A stretch of DNA of 64,000 nucleotides from Mucilaginibacter geliditolerans (GCF_014200495.1 NZ_JACHBY010000010.1:95750-159749); one strand, 5' to 3'. Counted from the stretch's first letter, positions 17,452 through 27,393 are shown. Notes: generated by a model from the letters alone, not told the origin. Program-made: numbers and translations.

Positions 17452-18936
17452 TTATTTAATTATGGGACTATCTGTAAGTTGCAAATCTGATACCTGATTG
17501 AAGACCGGCTTATTATCAAGAGTCATCCTGGGTGCGTTCAATTCTCTTAAACACAGGCCTTTTACATCATTAGCTATGAGTAGAGGCCGTGTATCTGATT
17601 TGATCGTGTTGATTTCGACCGCTGTGATTTTTATGTTTTTAGCGTGCCGTATAAAAAATCCATAAGCCGGGGCTTGGCCGAACATTCCCGGTTCCGGGTA
17701 CATTTCTTCATTTTCCGGTGGATTCGCCTGGGTACCATTCGGGGTCAAACCTCCCTTTACATATAATTTTATATTGCTTAATGTTACATCCTCTATATCA
17801 TGGCCAGGAATTCCGCTTATGGTACATACGTAATGAGGGTCGGCGTTGTAAATAACTACATTACTGATCAATATTCGCCGTAGCTGGCCAACAGGTGTGC
17901 CGGCCGGCCCCCGCATACGCGAGCCTAAGCGAAGAAATATCGGGTCGCTTACAACGTCCCGCATCGTGATGTTTGTTACTGCAACATCTTCGAGCTCTGC
18001 ACCATCAACCGTTTCGAGGGCCAGTCCCCTGCAATAATCGAATACACAGTTAGATATCGTAATATTTTTAAAACCTCCATTGGACTCTGTACCTAATTTA
18101 ATCCGGCCGGTGGGATGGGATACTGAACGCTTGAAAGTTCCGTCTAAAAGCGTTCCAACATCATAACCACTAACCTGGCAATTGGTAATCGTTACATTTT
18201 CGGTGTTACGGGCATAGCCCAAAGCATAAGTGCTCTTCAGGCATATCCCATCATCATATGGCGAATTAACAAAACAATCCGACACTCTAACATTTTTACA
18301 GCAATCAATGTCCATACCGTCACGGTTGGTATCCTCCTTAATGTTACTAATAGTAAGATTGTCCGTGCCGGTAGCGAGTATGCCGAACCACCCCCCGGTT
18401 AAAATGGAAATATCCCGGATAATGACATTCCTGCATCTCAGAAGTGCTATCGCCTTGTTACCAAGTTTGCTATCATTTTTCGAGTCTCTAAGCAGCCCCT
18501 TACCCCAAATCATGCCAGGCCCCAGGATGGATATATCATGGAGGTCCTCCCCCCAAATCAAGCTGTTATGAAAATGACTATGCCCATAGTCCTGATAGGT
18601 CGTATTAACGGTCGCCTCTTCCGGATCATATTCACCGTTCGCTTCTGATTTTGTAGCTATAATGACGGCGCCCTGGTCCAGATAAAGGGATATATTGCTT
18701 TTTAAACGAATGGATCCGGATAAATAATTGCCTGCTGGTAAAAAAACGGTTCCCCCACCGGCTTTGGCGGCAGCATCGATAGTATTATTGATTGCCTTTG
18801 AATCAAGGGCTATCCCATCGCCCTTCGCGCCATAGTCCTTTACATTGTAACCGGTTGTTCCGGGAGAAATCGCCCGGGCTGTGGTAGTGGCCAACAGCCA
18901 ACTACCAATCAGTAATAAAATTAATCTATTTGTCAT
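17452..18936 (-). CDS. GH28 polygalacturonase-like enzyme
   Basis: A 494-residue secreted right-handed beta-helix enzyme. After the signal it opens with YNVKDYGAKGDGIALDSKAI, the usual start of GH28. Catalytic aspartates are in NRDGMDIDCC and in SPYDDGICLKS, and GTESNGGFKNITISNC sits at the third conserved block, as in many bacterial GH28 proteins. The family hydrolyses alpha-1,4-galacturonosyl linkages of pectin with inversion; bacterial branches also act on rhamnogalacturonan or xylogalacturonan. It overlaps the dehydrogenase gene upstream by 11 bases (18926-18936), so the two are probably co-translated. The exact linkage is not readable. Confidence 0.9.
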   Translation of the reverse strand: MTNRLILLLIGSWLLATTTARAISPGTTGYNVKDYGAKGDGIALDSKAINNTIDAAAKAGGGTVFLPAGNYLSGSIRLKSNISLYLDQGAVIIATKSEANGEYDPEEATVNTTYQDYGHSHFHNSLIWGEDLHDISILGPGMIWGKGLLRDSKNDSKLGNKAIALLRCRNVIIRDISILTGGWFGILATGTDNLTISNIKEDTNRDGMDIDCCKNVRVSDCFVNSPYDDGICLKSTYALGYARNTENVTITNCQVSGYDVGTLLDGTFKRSVSHPTGRIKLGTESNGGFKNITISNCVFDYCRGLALETVDGAELEDVAVTNITMRDVVSDPIFLRLGSRMRGPAGTPVGQLRRILISNVVIYNADPHYVCTISGIPGHDIEDVTLSNIKLYVKGGLTPNGTQANPPENEEMYPEPGMFGQAPAYGFFIRHAKNIKITAVEINTIKSDTRPLLIANDVKGLCLRELNAPRMTLDNKPVFNQVSDLQLTDSPIIK

Positions 18937-20617
18937 GTAGTTTTAGTTTTGCATTTTTTACATCAATTGCTTTCACAGCTGCTGCCCGATTTCCGAAACT
19001 GTTTCTTACATAAGTAAGGACATCGGCGATCTGTTTGTCAGATAAATAGCTGAAAGAGGGCATCACATTCTGAAATAGCTGTCCATCTATCGTAGCATGG
19101 CTTAATCCTCTTAATAACACGTTGATAGATTTGGACTTCGGGGCCAAAACGTAACTGGTTTTTATGAGCGGCGGGTTCATATTCTGCACGCCTCCGCCAT
19201 CTGCCTGGTGGCAAACAGCGCAATTTTTAATATATATTGCCTTACCGCTTAAAACCGAAGACCTGATCGCAGCCGGTATTATTACGGCGGTTTTATGCTT
19301 TGCCACTATAGCCGGTTTTACTGTGTTGGATCTGTCTGTGACCGGGGCCGGGGTAACAACCGGTTCCATTGCACCTTGTTTATAGCTTATCTTGTAAATT
19401 GTTCCTTTCAAGTCGTCACAAACATATAGGGAACCGTCAGGCCCCTGGGCCAGTCCGCAGGGACGATGTTCGGCGCGGCCGGAGGCTGTGTTTTCAGGCG
19501 AACCGGAAAAACCGTCGGCAAATACTTCCCAGTCTCCATAAGGCTTTCCATCTTTAAATGGTTGAAACACCACGAAATAACCTTTCTGAGGCTCCGGAGC
19601 ACGATTCCAGGATCCATGAAAAGCTATAAAGGCCCCGTTTTTATAATGCTCAGGAAACATATTACCAGTATAAAAAAGAATATCATTAGGCGCCATATGA
19701 CCAGGATAAGCGGCAACCGGATCGATAAATTTACTGTCGCCTTCTTTTTTTCCATCACCGCCATATTCAGGTGCTAGTATCTTTTTGTGCTGAAACTGGT
19801 CATAATAAATAAATGGCCAGCCTGCATTGTCGCCATTGTTCAGGGCATACATACACTCCGCAGGTAATTCAGCGGACTCTTTTACCGTATAAAGAGCAGG
19901 AAATAGGTTGTTCAATTGGTCCCTGCCATGCTGCATTACGTAAATCTGATCTGTTTGCGTATTGTAATCTATAGCCACCACATTTCTTAGACCCGTAGCA
20001 TAACGTATACCATCCTGATAGGTTTGATTCAACTTATCAGGTTTAAATTGCCATACACCACCGGCTGTCTCAAGCAGAGGACAGCCCGGCATTCCCTGCG
20101 ACCCGGGCTGCCTGTCGTTGATCTGACAGGAGTTCGAAGGGCAGCCAATAGGGATATACATATTACCGTCCTTATCCATCATGATCGATTTGGTTTCGTG
20201 GGTTCCTTTATCAACCAGGCCAGTTACAATTTTTTCCGGTGAATCAGGATTGATCACTTCCTCATCCTTATTAAGTTTATACCTGAATATTTCCGAATTT
20301 GAGGCATCATAGAGATATCCCTTCCATATATGAATCCCTGTACCGCCATAATTGCCAAAGCCGCCAACAACCGTTGCTTTATTATCTTTTTCCGAAAGCA
20401 ACAAGGTTCCCTTGCCGTTTACGGTTCTGGCCAGTCTAACATAAATTTTTCCTTTAGGCGTAATGACCATGTGCCTGGTACTGCCAAGGCCAGTGATCAA
20501 GGCATTTGCAGTAAAACCATCAGGTATTTTGAGCCCGGCGTTATCCTGGGCAAATAATTTGGAGCAGCAAAAAAATAAGATTAAAAAGTTGAGCCTTATT
20601 GATTTTTTATTGATCAT
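18926..20617 (-). CDS. PQQ-type sugar dehydrogenase (sorbosone dehydrogenase-like) fused to cytochrome c
   Basis: A 563-residue exported fusion. Residues about 25-425 form a six-bladed propeller of the soluble glucose/sorbosone dehydrogenase type (LKIPDGFTANALITGLGSTR, HGRDQLN, FHGSWNRAP, EHRPCGLAQGPDGSLYVCDD). A linker follows, then a cytochrome c domain with CAVCH at residues 466-470 and a probable Met ligand in NVMPSF. Electrons from periplasmic sugar oxidation would pass directly to the attached haem and on to the respiratory chain. It is 12 bases downstream of propeller B and overlaps the GH28 gene. The substrate is unknown; products of the neighbouring GH28/GH39 enzymes are the obvious candidates. 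No PQQ synthesis genes are in the window. Confidence 0.85.
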   Translation of the reverse strand: MINKKSIRLNFLILFFCCSKLFAQDNAGLKIPDGFTANALITGLGSTRHMVITPKGKIYVRLARTVNGKGTLLLSEKDNKATVVGGFGNYGGTGIHIWKGYLYDASNSEIFRYKLNKDEEVINPDSPEKIVTGLVDKGTHETKSIMMDKDGNMYIPIGCPSNSCQINDRQPGSQGMPGCPLLETAGGVWQFKPDKLNQTYQDGIRYATGLRNVVAIDYNTQTDQIYVMQHGRDQLNNLFPALYTVKESAELPAECMYALNNGDNAGWPFIYYDQFQHKKILAPEYGGDGKKEGDSKFIDPVAAYPGHMAPNDILFYTGNMFPEHYKNGAFIAFHGSWNRAPEPQKGYFVVFQPFKDGKPYGDWEVFADGFSGSPENTASGRAEHRPCGLAQGPDGSLYVCDDLKGTIYKISYKQGAMEPVVTPAPVTDRSNTVKPAIVAKHKTAVIIPAAIRSSVLSGKAIYIKNCAVCHQADGGGVQNMNPPLIKTSYVLAPKSKSINVLLRGLSHATIDGQLFQNVMPSFSYLSDKQIADVLTYVRNSFGNRAAAVKAIDVKNAKLKLHDK

Positions 20618-20629
20618 AGTCTTTTAAAT

Positions 20630-21646
20630 TTATCGTTGCAGGCCACCTTTTTCAGGTTTCCCTTTTTCGTCTAACAATTGTATCCCGCTTGCCCTATTCA
20701 GGTTAGGATTATCCCATTGTGAAAGCACCCAAACAATTTTCTTGCCGGGTGTAACTTCAATCACCTGGGCGGATTTATGTTCCTCCTCTTTAGAAAGGTT
20801 GGCATTTCCGCTCCAGTTTGTAATAATTGTATTCCCATTAGCGAGCCGACAGGCTTGTTGCGTGGTATATAGGGTTACGCCTTGCGCTTTTGCATCATCA
20901 CGGGTAAATTCCCATACGGTTTCACCCTTTTTATTCACCTCCCTTGTATAGCCGTACTGATTCCCGCTGATTAAGGTATTACCGTTTTTAAGCCGGATCG
21001 CTGCCCATGGCGACATGGCATCCACCGACCAGATGATTTTTCCGCTCGTGTTGTATTCATTAACCTTATTCATGTCCATCTGTGCGATAAGGAATGTACC
21101 ATCTTTTGTGTACCGGCAGTGCCTGAACATGCCATGTGTGCCCGTTCCGCCTGTTGGGATAATCAGTTCCTTTTCAATCGAGTTGTCCTTTTTGTTCATA
21201 ATTACCGCTTTGGCCGGAACTGAATTAAACATCAGGAAAACCCGGTCATTACCAAGCGGCTGGCAAGTATGGATCTCTGTCTTGGGAGGAGCATCAAAAT
21301 TCCAAATCACTTTTTTATCGGGCGTTACTTCACTGGCTCCTTTGAAACGGGCAAATATAATATCGCCGTTGGAGAGCAGCGTAGCATCGCCAAATTCGCC
21401 ACTTTGGGGCATCGTATAGGTCCAAACAATCTTTCCGTCTCTAACGATAAACATTTGCTGGTTTTCAAAAGAAGAGTTTTGCCATTCTCCTGCATAAAGG
21501 AACGGATGCTCAGCCATTCCTTTGCCGGGCAAAGTATCTGTCGCTTTGATACTAACAACCGTTTCTTGTTTTGATTTATGACGCTTATTAGTGAGGCTAA
21601 TAAACAAAAATGGTAAAACAAGTATTGCTGATGAAAGGCGTTTCAT
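20630..21646 (-). CDS. Secreted beta-propeller protein, paralogue B
   Basis: 338 residues with an N-terminal signal/anchor (MKRLSSAILVLPFLFISL) and the same blade series as the proteins at 16262 and 21715: WTYTMPQSGEFGDATLLSNG, WNFDAPPKTEIHTCQPLG, RHCRYTKDGTFLIAQMD, WSVDAMSPWAAIRLKNGNT and NGNTIITNWSGN. It precedes the sugar dehydrogenase-cytochrome gene by 12 bases, which is the tightest link between a propeller and a recognisable enzyme. No catalytic motif is visible. A structural or carrier partner of the dehydrogenase is one possibility; a glycan-binding role is another. Confidence 0.75.
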   Translation of the reverse strand: MKRLSSAILVLPFLFISLTNKRHKSKQETVVSIKATDTLPGKGMAEHPFLYAGEWQNSSFENQQMFIVRDGKIVWTYTMPQSGEFGDATLLSNGDIIFARFKGASEVTPDKKVIWNFDAPPKTEIHTCQPLGNDRVFLMFNSVPAKAVIMNKKDNSIEKELIIPTGGTGTHGMFRHCRYTKDGTFLIAQMDMNKVNEYNTSGKIIWSVDAMSPWAAIRLKNGNTLISGNQYGYTREVNKKGETVWEFTRDDAKAQGVTLYTTQQACRLANGNTIITNWSGNANLSKEEEHKSAQVIEVTPGKKIVWVLSQWDNPNLNRASGIQLLDEKGKPEKGGLQR

Positions 21647-21714
21647 AATTTTAATTGGTGATCAATTAATTTCATTTGTTTTTGTAATCTCCTATATCAT
21701 TTAATTAATTTCAA

Positions 21715-22761
21715 CTAACGATAGGCCGGAATTCTATCCAGCATTTTTTTATCCAGTAACTGGAAGGATGAGGCTGGCCCCATATCCGGATTGCTCCATT
21801 GGCTTAATGTCCACACTACTTGCTTTTGTTGATTAACTTCCACCAGTTGTACTGTACCGGGCCAATCCTTTGGATCTTTCACCTCTCCAGCCAACCAGTT
21901 GGCAAAAACCGTATTACCATTGGGCAATCGCTCTGCATCCTGAATAATGTATAATTTTATATTAGGGATATCGCTTTGATTAAGCTGCCAAACCAATTTC
22001 CCTTGCGGGTCGACTTCGGATACGGTATTATGAAAATTGGAAATAAGCGTATTTCCATTTGCCAAACGGCTTGCTGACCAAGGATATTGGACTTTGAATG
22101 ACCATACCGTTTTGCCGGAAGGGTCATATTCGGAAACCTGGTTGGAATCAAGGTGTGCGGCCAATATATTGCCATTGGATAGCAAACGAACCCTTCTAAA
22201 TTGCAGATGCGGTTGGGGTTTACCCGTTGGCAATACGAATTCCTTCTCTGTTTTTCCAGTTTTTACATTTACCAGATGTGCTATACAAGGCACACCCTGG
22301 GTTACATATAATATCCTGTTCAACCCGATCGCCTGCACGGAATGTATCTCATGATTTGGCGCTGCATTCACATTCCAAATCACTTTTTTATCAGGCGTTA
22401 CTTCACTCGCGCCAACTTTTCGGCAAAATACGATGTTGCCATTTTTGCGCATGGTAGCGTCCCCCAGTTCTTCTATTGTGTTGGTAGAATCCTTAAAAGG
22501 TATATCGTAGCTCCACTTTACCTTACCATCACGGATCAAATAAATTGTTTGAACTGGTCGGCGATAATCCCATTCACCAGTATATAAAAAATCGTGATAT
22601 TTCAGTCCCTCTCCAGTGGCGATTTTTCCCTGTGCAAACGATCCTGAAAACGGTAAACTAATCAGCAGACCTACTAAGAGGTTTTTGGCTAATGTTTTCA
22701 GAGTTGGTTTGATTGACTTGCAGATTGAAATAACCGCTGTCACTTCAGTGTTTTTTTCCAT
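21715..22761 (-). CDS. Secreted beta-propeller protein, paralogue C
   Basis: 348 residues. A long basic n-region precedes a signal helix (LLVGLLISLPFSGSFAQ). Blades follow in the paralogue order: WSYDIPFKDS, WNVNAAPNHEIHSVQAIG, RRVRLLSNGNILAAHLD, WSFKVQYPWSASRLANGNT and NGNTVFANWLAGE. It ends in SNPDMGPASSFQLLDKK, parallel to SWDQPADLGPSTILQIIDNK in paralogue A. It lies between the GH39 gene and paralogue B, all leftward. Function unknown. Confidence 0.75.
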   Translation of the reverse strand: MEKNTEVTAVISICKSIKPTLKTLAKNLLVGLLISLPFSGSFAQGKIATGEGLKYHDFLYTGEWDYRRPVQTIYLIRDGKVKWSYDIPFKDSTNTIEELGDATMRKNGNIVFCRKVGASEVTPDKKVIWNVNAAPNHEIHSVQAIGLNRILYVTQGVPCIAHLVNVKTGKTEKEFVLPTGKPQPHLQFRRVRLLSNGNILAAHLDSNQVSEYDPSGKTVWSFKVQYPWSASRLANGNTLISNFHNTVSEVDPQGKLVWQLNQSDIPNIKLYIIQDAERLPNGNTVFANWLAGEVKDPKDWPGTVQLVEVNQQKQVVWTLSQWSNPDMGPASSFQLLDKKMLDRIPAYR

Positions 22762-22923
22762 AATAATTACTTAATGAGTGTAACTTGAGTCTATGGCTTA
22801 TAATTGATTTGCAATTTTGCTGAAGCATTTTACAGCAGGATCTCATATAGCTACTTATACTTAGATTAACGGAAGGCGCTGTAATTTTACCGTCATATAA
22901 ACAACTTGTATTAACATGCATGG

Positions 22924-24636
22924 TTACCAGGTTATTTTTAATAAAGTGATACCTTGTCTTTCTAAATCAAAATTAATTTTCGCTTCTCCTTTTATTGGGG
23001 TAATATATTTTGGAGAAGAAATTTCTTGTAGCTGGCCTGCAGCTTCCAATATTTTGTATTCATCCGCTGTAGGTTCCTTTGGTGACCCCATATTTTTCCA
23101 CGCGGTATAAGCATTGCTATGCGTTTGATCAACAATATACTGAGTGAGTAACACGCTTTGCTGCGGAAGCCCTTTTACCACCAGAGAAACAGGTGTCGAT
23201 GGAACATTGATATCATTTTTATCATGATAATTCCAAACCATGATATTGGCAGTATTTGTACTTTTAGTGGCTAACGCGTTCACATCCGGCTCCTCCCCTC
23301 TTACACTCGAGTCGCGTATGGTCATATAGTTTTGCCTGGAAGTCGACGTAGTTGTTACCCTATTGCCCCCCATCATACCCAACATCCTGAATACATTCAA
23401 AACAGGTTTATCAATGCCGTTGGTAGCAAGATCTCTGAAACCCCTGAAATAGGGCTGGTCTTCAAATTCAAATGCCCAGGTTACAGCACCTGCCAGATTT
23501 ACCCCTCTTTTTTTGGCCAGGTCATAGGTCCGGGTCATCACTGCTGCCGTATAGCTGGCATACATGGTGCTGTTGCGGTAGGCATATTCGGGATGAAGAT
23601 CTCCCGAGCAGGCGGCACAACCTTCAGGATCTGACTCTCCGATAATTATGGGCAGGTTTTTTAAAGAAGGTATAGATGAAACAATCTCAAATCCTTTGTC
23701 GATACTCCTTAGTTGGTTCCCCATATTCATCCATACAATTCCATCGATAAGTTTAGGAGCACCTTTAGCGTGAAAGGTTATAAAATCAAGAGGGGCACCC
23801 GTTTTACCGGTAACATAATTCTTACCGCTAACGATATGGATTAAAAACTTTTTTAAAAGCTCGCCACCTGATTTTCCGTCAGGGCTTGTTGTTTCAGGTC
23901 CCCCAATTTTTGCAGTCGGCAATGCCCGCTTTACCGCATCGGCGGTATAGTCATATAATTTGATGTACTCATCCGGGTTTCCTTTCCAGTAAAATGTTAA
24001 ATCCGGCTCATTCCATACTTCCCAGTACCAACTCTCTACTTCTGTTTTGCCATAGCGTTGTACCGAGTGTTTTACCCATTGAAAAACCAGTTCGGCCCAT
24101 TTATCATAACTCCTCGGAGGGTAAGGCCATCCTGAATAATGCTTCGGCTTTGTTTTATCCAATGGGGTTTCTTCACTTACGGACCCTGGATTAACGGACA
24201 GTGCTTCAGGCATAAAGCCAATTTCAGCAATTGGTTTCATGCCACGCCGGATATAGGTGTCAAAAATACTGTCAACAATTTTCCAGTCATAAACAGGTTT
24301 CCCACTGGAGTCTTCAGTGTAGGCATTAGTTGAACTCCATTTTAAACCAGGGTTACCATCGCCGCTGGTCAGCATATTATGGGCCCGTACACTTACTGTC
24401 ACCGGGCTTAAAGCAGCGATTTCGGTAAGCAATTTTTTCCCATCTTTCATGTAGGTATAGTTCGCTTCGTCATATCCGAAAAACTCCCACATAGGCTGTA
24501 GCGTTCCTTGGCTTTGCAATAAATTTACGTTGATAGAAACTGCTGGCGTCTTATTTTGTCCGTGACCACTTAATGCTATTGACAGCAAGATAAATAAGAA
24601 AAAATATCTTGAAATAATTTTGGAAATCATAATCAT
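22924..24636 (-). CDS. GH39-like glycoside hydrolase
   Basis: About 570 residues, secreted (signal ending in SGHGQ). A clan GH-A barrel carries the acid/base block WEVWNEPDLTFYW (Glu210) and nucleophile block IIGESDPEGC (Glu334), followed by a beta-sandwich. These fit GH39, whose members are beta-xylosidases, alpha-L-iduronidases or related retaining enzymes. The start is the ATG at 24636, or 24630; a longer frame to 24705 lacks a signal at its front. It is the promoter-proximal gene of a leftward block (GH39, three propellers, dehydrogenase, GH28), and is divergent from the XRE-cupin regulator, which may control it. The linkage specificity is not readable. Confidence 0.82.
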   Translation of the reverse strand: MIMISKIISRYFFLFILLSIALSGHGQNKTPAVSINVNLLQSQGTLQPMWEFFGYDEANYTYMKDGKKLLTEIAALSPVTVSVRAHNMLTSGDGNPGLKWSSTNAYTEDSSGKPVYDWKIVDSIFDTYIRRGMKPIAEIGFMPEALSVNPGSVSEETPLDKTKPKHYSGWPYPPRSYDKWAELVFQWVKHSVQRYGKTEVESWYWEVWNEPDLTFYWKGNPDEYIKLYDYTADAVKRALPTAKIGGPETTSPDGKSGGELLKKFLIHIVSGKNYVTGKTGAPLDFITFHAKGAPKLIDGIVWMNMGNQLRSIDKGFEIVSSIPSLKNLPIIIGESDPEGCAACSGDLHPEYAYRNSTMYASYTAAVMTRTYDLAKKRGVNLAGAVTWAFEFEDQPYFRGFRDLATNGIDKPVLNVFRMLGMMGGNRVTTTSTSRQNYMTIRDSSVRGEEPDVNALATKSTNTANIMVWNYHDKNDINVPSTPVSLVVKGLPQQSVLLTQYIVDQTHSNAYTAWKNMGSPKEPTADEYKILEAAGQLQEISSPKYITPIKGEAKINFDLERQGITLLKITW

Positions 24637-25051
24637 GGTTTTGGGGTAAAATTTAACCAGGAGATCAAATTCAACACTGTTGAACAAATATATACAAAGT
24701 TTCATACCAACAAAGAAAAATTGTATTTTGGCAATTGATTTGTGATAAATAATAGTAATTATATTTCAGGCCATCGTCCCTGATTATTACAGCCTTTGCT
24801 GGTTGTCGAAAAAACAATCACAATTAGTATTTACCAAAGATCATGACTATGATTTGAAAGAAATGGACTGGCGTAGGGACAGTTCCAGTAGCATAACTGC
24901 CCTAAAAATTAAACGTGTCGTTTGTTCCGGTAAAACAGCGCGATTGATCTTTTTTATTATATAATAAGTTTGGCTTATTTTAGCAACTGCAATAGAAAAT
25001 CTGATCTTGTAAAAGCCTTCAGATCATTGTAAGTCATAGGATTAAAAATCA
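24637..25051. other. Divergent promoter region (GH39 block / XRE-cupin regulator)
   Basis: About 415 bases with no ORF. The only site I can place is the rightward promoter at 24944-24972. The leftward promoter for the GH39 block should also be here but is not evident. Confidence 0.5.
24944..24972 (+). promoter_or_regulatory. Predicted Bacteroidota promoter for the XRE-cupin gene
   Basis: TTG at 24944-24946 and TAAGTTTG at 24965-24972 fit the TTTG/TAnnTTTG pattern of Bacteroidota with an 18-base gap. An inverted repeat AATAAG-N5-CTTATT (24963-24979) overlaps the -7 element and could be an operator for autoregulation. Predicted by eye only. Confidence 0.45.
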
Positions 25052-25609
25052 ATGAAAGAAAGCACAACGGATACAGCATTTAATGTTGGCGATAGAATCA
25101 GGATTCTTAGGTTAAGTCAAAAGCGCACCTTACAGGAGGTGGCGGATAATTGTGGGTTGTCAAAAAGTATGATTTCCAAGATTGAGAATAACCTCACTAT
25201 GCCTTCTATCGCTACCCTTGTAAAGATTTCCCAAGACTTAGGCACAACCATATCAAATCTGATGGAACGTGAAGACCGGGCTAAAACTGTTGTGACCAGA
25301 CGTAGTGAAGCGGAAGAAAAATTAATGTTGACTGAGAAAGGATATTCTATATTTCCTTATGCTACCGAATTCCATAGCAAAAAAATGCAGCCATTTCTGT
25401 TTACAGCTAAAAAAGGAGAAGTAACCCCGCATGAACTTTCGCACGAAGGAGAAGAATTCATTTTTATTATTGACGGGGAAATGAAAATGAAAGTAGGGGA
25501 CACGGAATATAACCTTCGAAAAGGCGATAGTTTATATTTTAACGCTTTATACAAGCATGGTATAGTTCCGGTTTCAAGCCTAGTGGTTTACCTGGACATA
25601 TTTGTTTAA
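25052..25609 (+). CDS. XRE-family transcriptional regulator with C-terminal cupin
   Basis: 185 residues. An N-terminal HTH_3 domain (residues 12-68, RIRILRLSQKRTLQEVADN and GLSKSMISKIENNLTMPS) is joined to a small cupin barrel (residues 105-180, with LSHEGEEFIFIIDGEM and YNLRKGDSLYF). This is the PuuR/MqsA-unrelated, HipB-cupin type layout, in which the cupin binds a small effector and the HTH dimer represses or activates adjacent genes. It lies between the GH28/dehydrogenase block on its left and the PUL tail on its right. Control of the divergent GH39 block is the most likely role. The ligand is unknown; a sugar or uronate would fit the setting. Confidence 0.9.
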   Translation: MKESTTDTAFNVGDRIRILRLSQKRTLQEVADNCGLSKSMISKIENNLTMPSIATLVKISQDLGTTISNLMEREDRAKTVVTRRSEAEEKLMLTEKGYSIFPYATEFHSKKMQPFLFTAKKGEVTPHELSHEGEEFIFIIDGEMKMKVGDTEYNLRKGDSLYFNALYKHGIVPVSSLVVYLDIFV

Positions 25610-25832
25610 TTTTTTTCATACGGTTATTTTCTCACTTTTAATCCCCTGAGTGATATTCGTGATAAAAAACACTATAATAACTAAACAGTAGTATATCAAT
25701 CGACCTGCCAGACTAAACCTTTGGAATAGTATTTCCTGATTCCCATCTATAGCTGTCCAAGCTAATAATTGATTCACCTGATCGAAAGATTTGCTCTTTA
25801 TTTTTCCTTTTGATACAGATATTGTCGAAAAA

Positions 25833-27359
25833 TTAATTCAATGGTTTGTAAATAAAATTCTTGAACTCAACATTTCCATCACCAATACTACAAAGTCCTA
25901 ATCGTAAACTTAAAAAACCACCGAGCACATTATGATTATATCCCGAAACTTCGACAGAGTTTTCGATCTTACTCCATTGTTTCCCATCAGTGCTGTAATA
26001 CATATCAACGGTATTTTTTATGTTTCTAATGCGTAAAAACACATGGTTTTTTATCACGCCTTTTTCAGCAGGAAACTGCCAGCCGCGAAGGTTGGCCAGG
26101 ATGTTTTGTTTATCTGCCAAAATTCCTGAATAATATCTATTGTCATAAAAAAGCATTAAACCACCTGTAGCATTGCCGTCAATAGTTATTTCTACCTGAG
26201 CTGTATAGGAATGGCTTGAAGGAATACAAAGCAAAGGCGCACAATTAGCAACGGAAGTTCCTTTACCTTTTATGGTTAAGCCGTTACCAGACAAGTGAAA
26301 CCTGGTGGTATCGTATTCTCCGAAAAATTGCCACTGTGCTTTCAGATCATGGCTGTTAAAATCATCATTTAATGAAAAGGTATTTGCCGGAGCACTCTTC
26401 ATAGGTTTTAAGATTGGTGCGTCTGTTTTAATGCCGTCAGGTATTTTAAACCAGCCATTTTTTGTCCATTCAACCGGCTCAAGCAAGGTCTGGCGGCCCA
26501 TATTGTAATAACCGTTCTCATAGCCATGAAACATCATCCACCATTTGCTATTTGGCCCTTCAAACAAAGTACCATGTCCCTTAGACCACCACTCTTCCAA
26601 ATTATCTTTTGTACGGATGATCGGATCGTAAGGAGAGTTTTCCCAAGGCCCGAAAGGCGATTTAGAACGTGCAGAAATTACCATATGACTTGTTGCCGGG
26701 CCGGCTGTCCCCCCTTCAGCTACGGTCAGGTAATAATATTCACCCCGTTTAACCATCTTAGGCCCTTCCATACAAAAGCACTCGATCGACCATTCACGCG
26801 GTATTTTCCAACCACTGTAAACCGGTTTAACTTCACCAGTTACCGACAGCCCGTCATCAGCTAACGGAACATACCCACCGTTACTAAAATAGAGATAACG
26901 TTTACCCGCCGCATCGGTAAAATGCCCCGGATCAATAAAACCGATTTTCAAATCGACGGGATCACTCCAGGGGCCGCCTATGGAATCGGCTGTAACCACG
27001 TAATTGGTATTACCGGCCGGAAAATAGATGTAGTATTTGTTCTTGTACTTTACCAAACTGGGTGCCCATACCGAACCCACATATTTATGCAGGGCATGTG
27101 TTACCGGCGTCCAGTTAATCAGGTCCTTTGAATGCCAGATCAATAGCCCTGGATAATATTCGAACGATGAATGCACCATGTAATAATCGTCCCCGTCACG
27201 CATAATGCTGGGATCCGGGTAATCGCCTGCAAAAATTGGATTTACATAATAAGCCGCACCTTTTGGATTGCCTTGCATCTGGTTTTGTGCATGAGCTAAA
27301 AACGCCAGCAAAACAAGTGTAGATGTTAAAACGATATTTTTAAAGTTATTCATGATCAT
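25833..27359 (-). CDS. GH43 beta-xylosidase / alpha-L-arabinofuranosidase
   Basis: About 508 residues, secreted (signal ending LAHAQ). A five-bladed GH43 propeller contains the base aspartate in NPIFAGDYPDPSIMRDGDDYY, a modulating Asp in the FIDPGHF region, and the acid Glu in the SIECFCMEGPKMVKR segment. A C-terminal beta-sandwich follows (about residues 340-508), the arrangement of GH43 xylosidases and arabinofuranosidases. The start is the ATG at 27359 or 27353; an upstream frame to 27401 would overlap the GH39 gene and has no signal. It is the last gene of the leftward PUL operon and would remove arabinose or xylose side groups. Confidence 0.88.
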   Translation of the reverse strand: MIMNNFKNIVLTSTLVLLAFLAHAQNQMQGNPKGAAYYVNPIFAGDYPDPSIMRDGDDYYMVHSSFEYYPGLLIWHSKDLINWTPVTHALHKYVGSVWAPSLVKYKNKYYIYFPAGNTNYVVTADSIGGPWSDPVDLKIGFIDPGHFTDAAGKRYLYFSNGGYVPLADDGLSVTGEVKPVYSGWKIPREWSIECFCMEGPKMVKRGEYYYLTVAEGGTAGPATSHMVISARSKSPFGPWENSPYDPIIRTKDNLEEWWSKGHGTLFEGPNSKWWMMFHGYENGYYNMGRQTLLEPVEWTKNGWFKIPDGIKTDAPILKPMKSAPANTFSLNDDFNSHDLKAQWQFFGEYDTTRFHLSGNGLTIKGKGTSVANCAPLLCIPSSHSYTAQVEITIDGNATGGLMLFYDNRYYSGILADKQNILANLRGWQFPAEKGVIKNHVFLRIRNIKNTVDMYYSTDGKQWSKIENSVEVSGYNHNVLGGFLSLRLGLCSIGDGNVEFKNFIYKPLN

Positions 27360-27393
27360 AGTAATAAGTATGAATGGTATCTGCTGTTCATCT

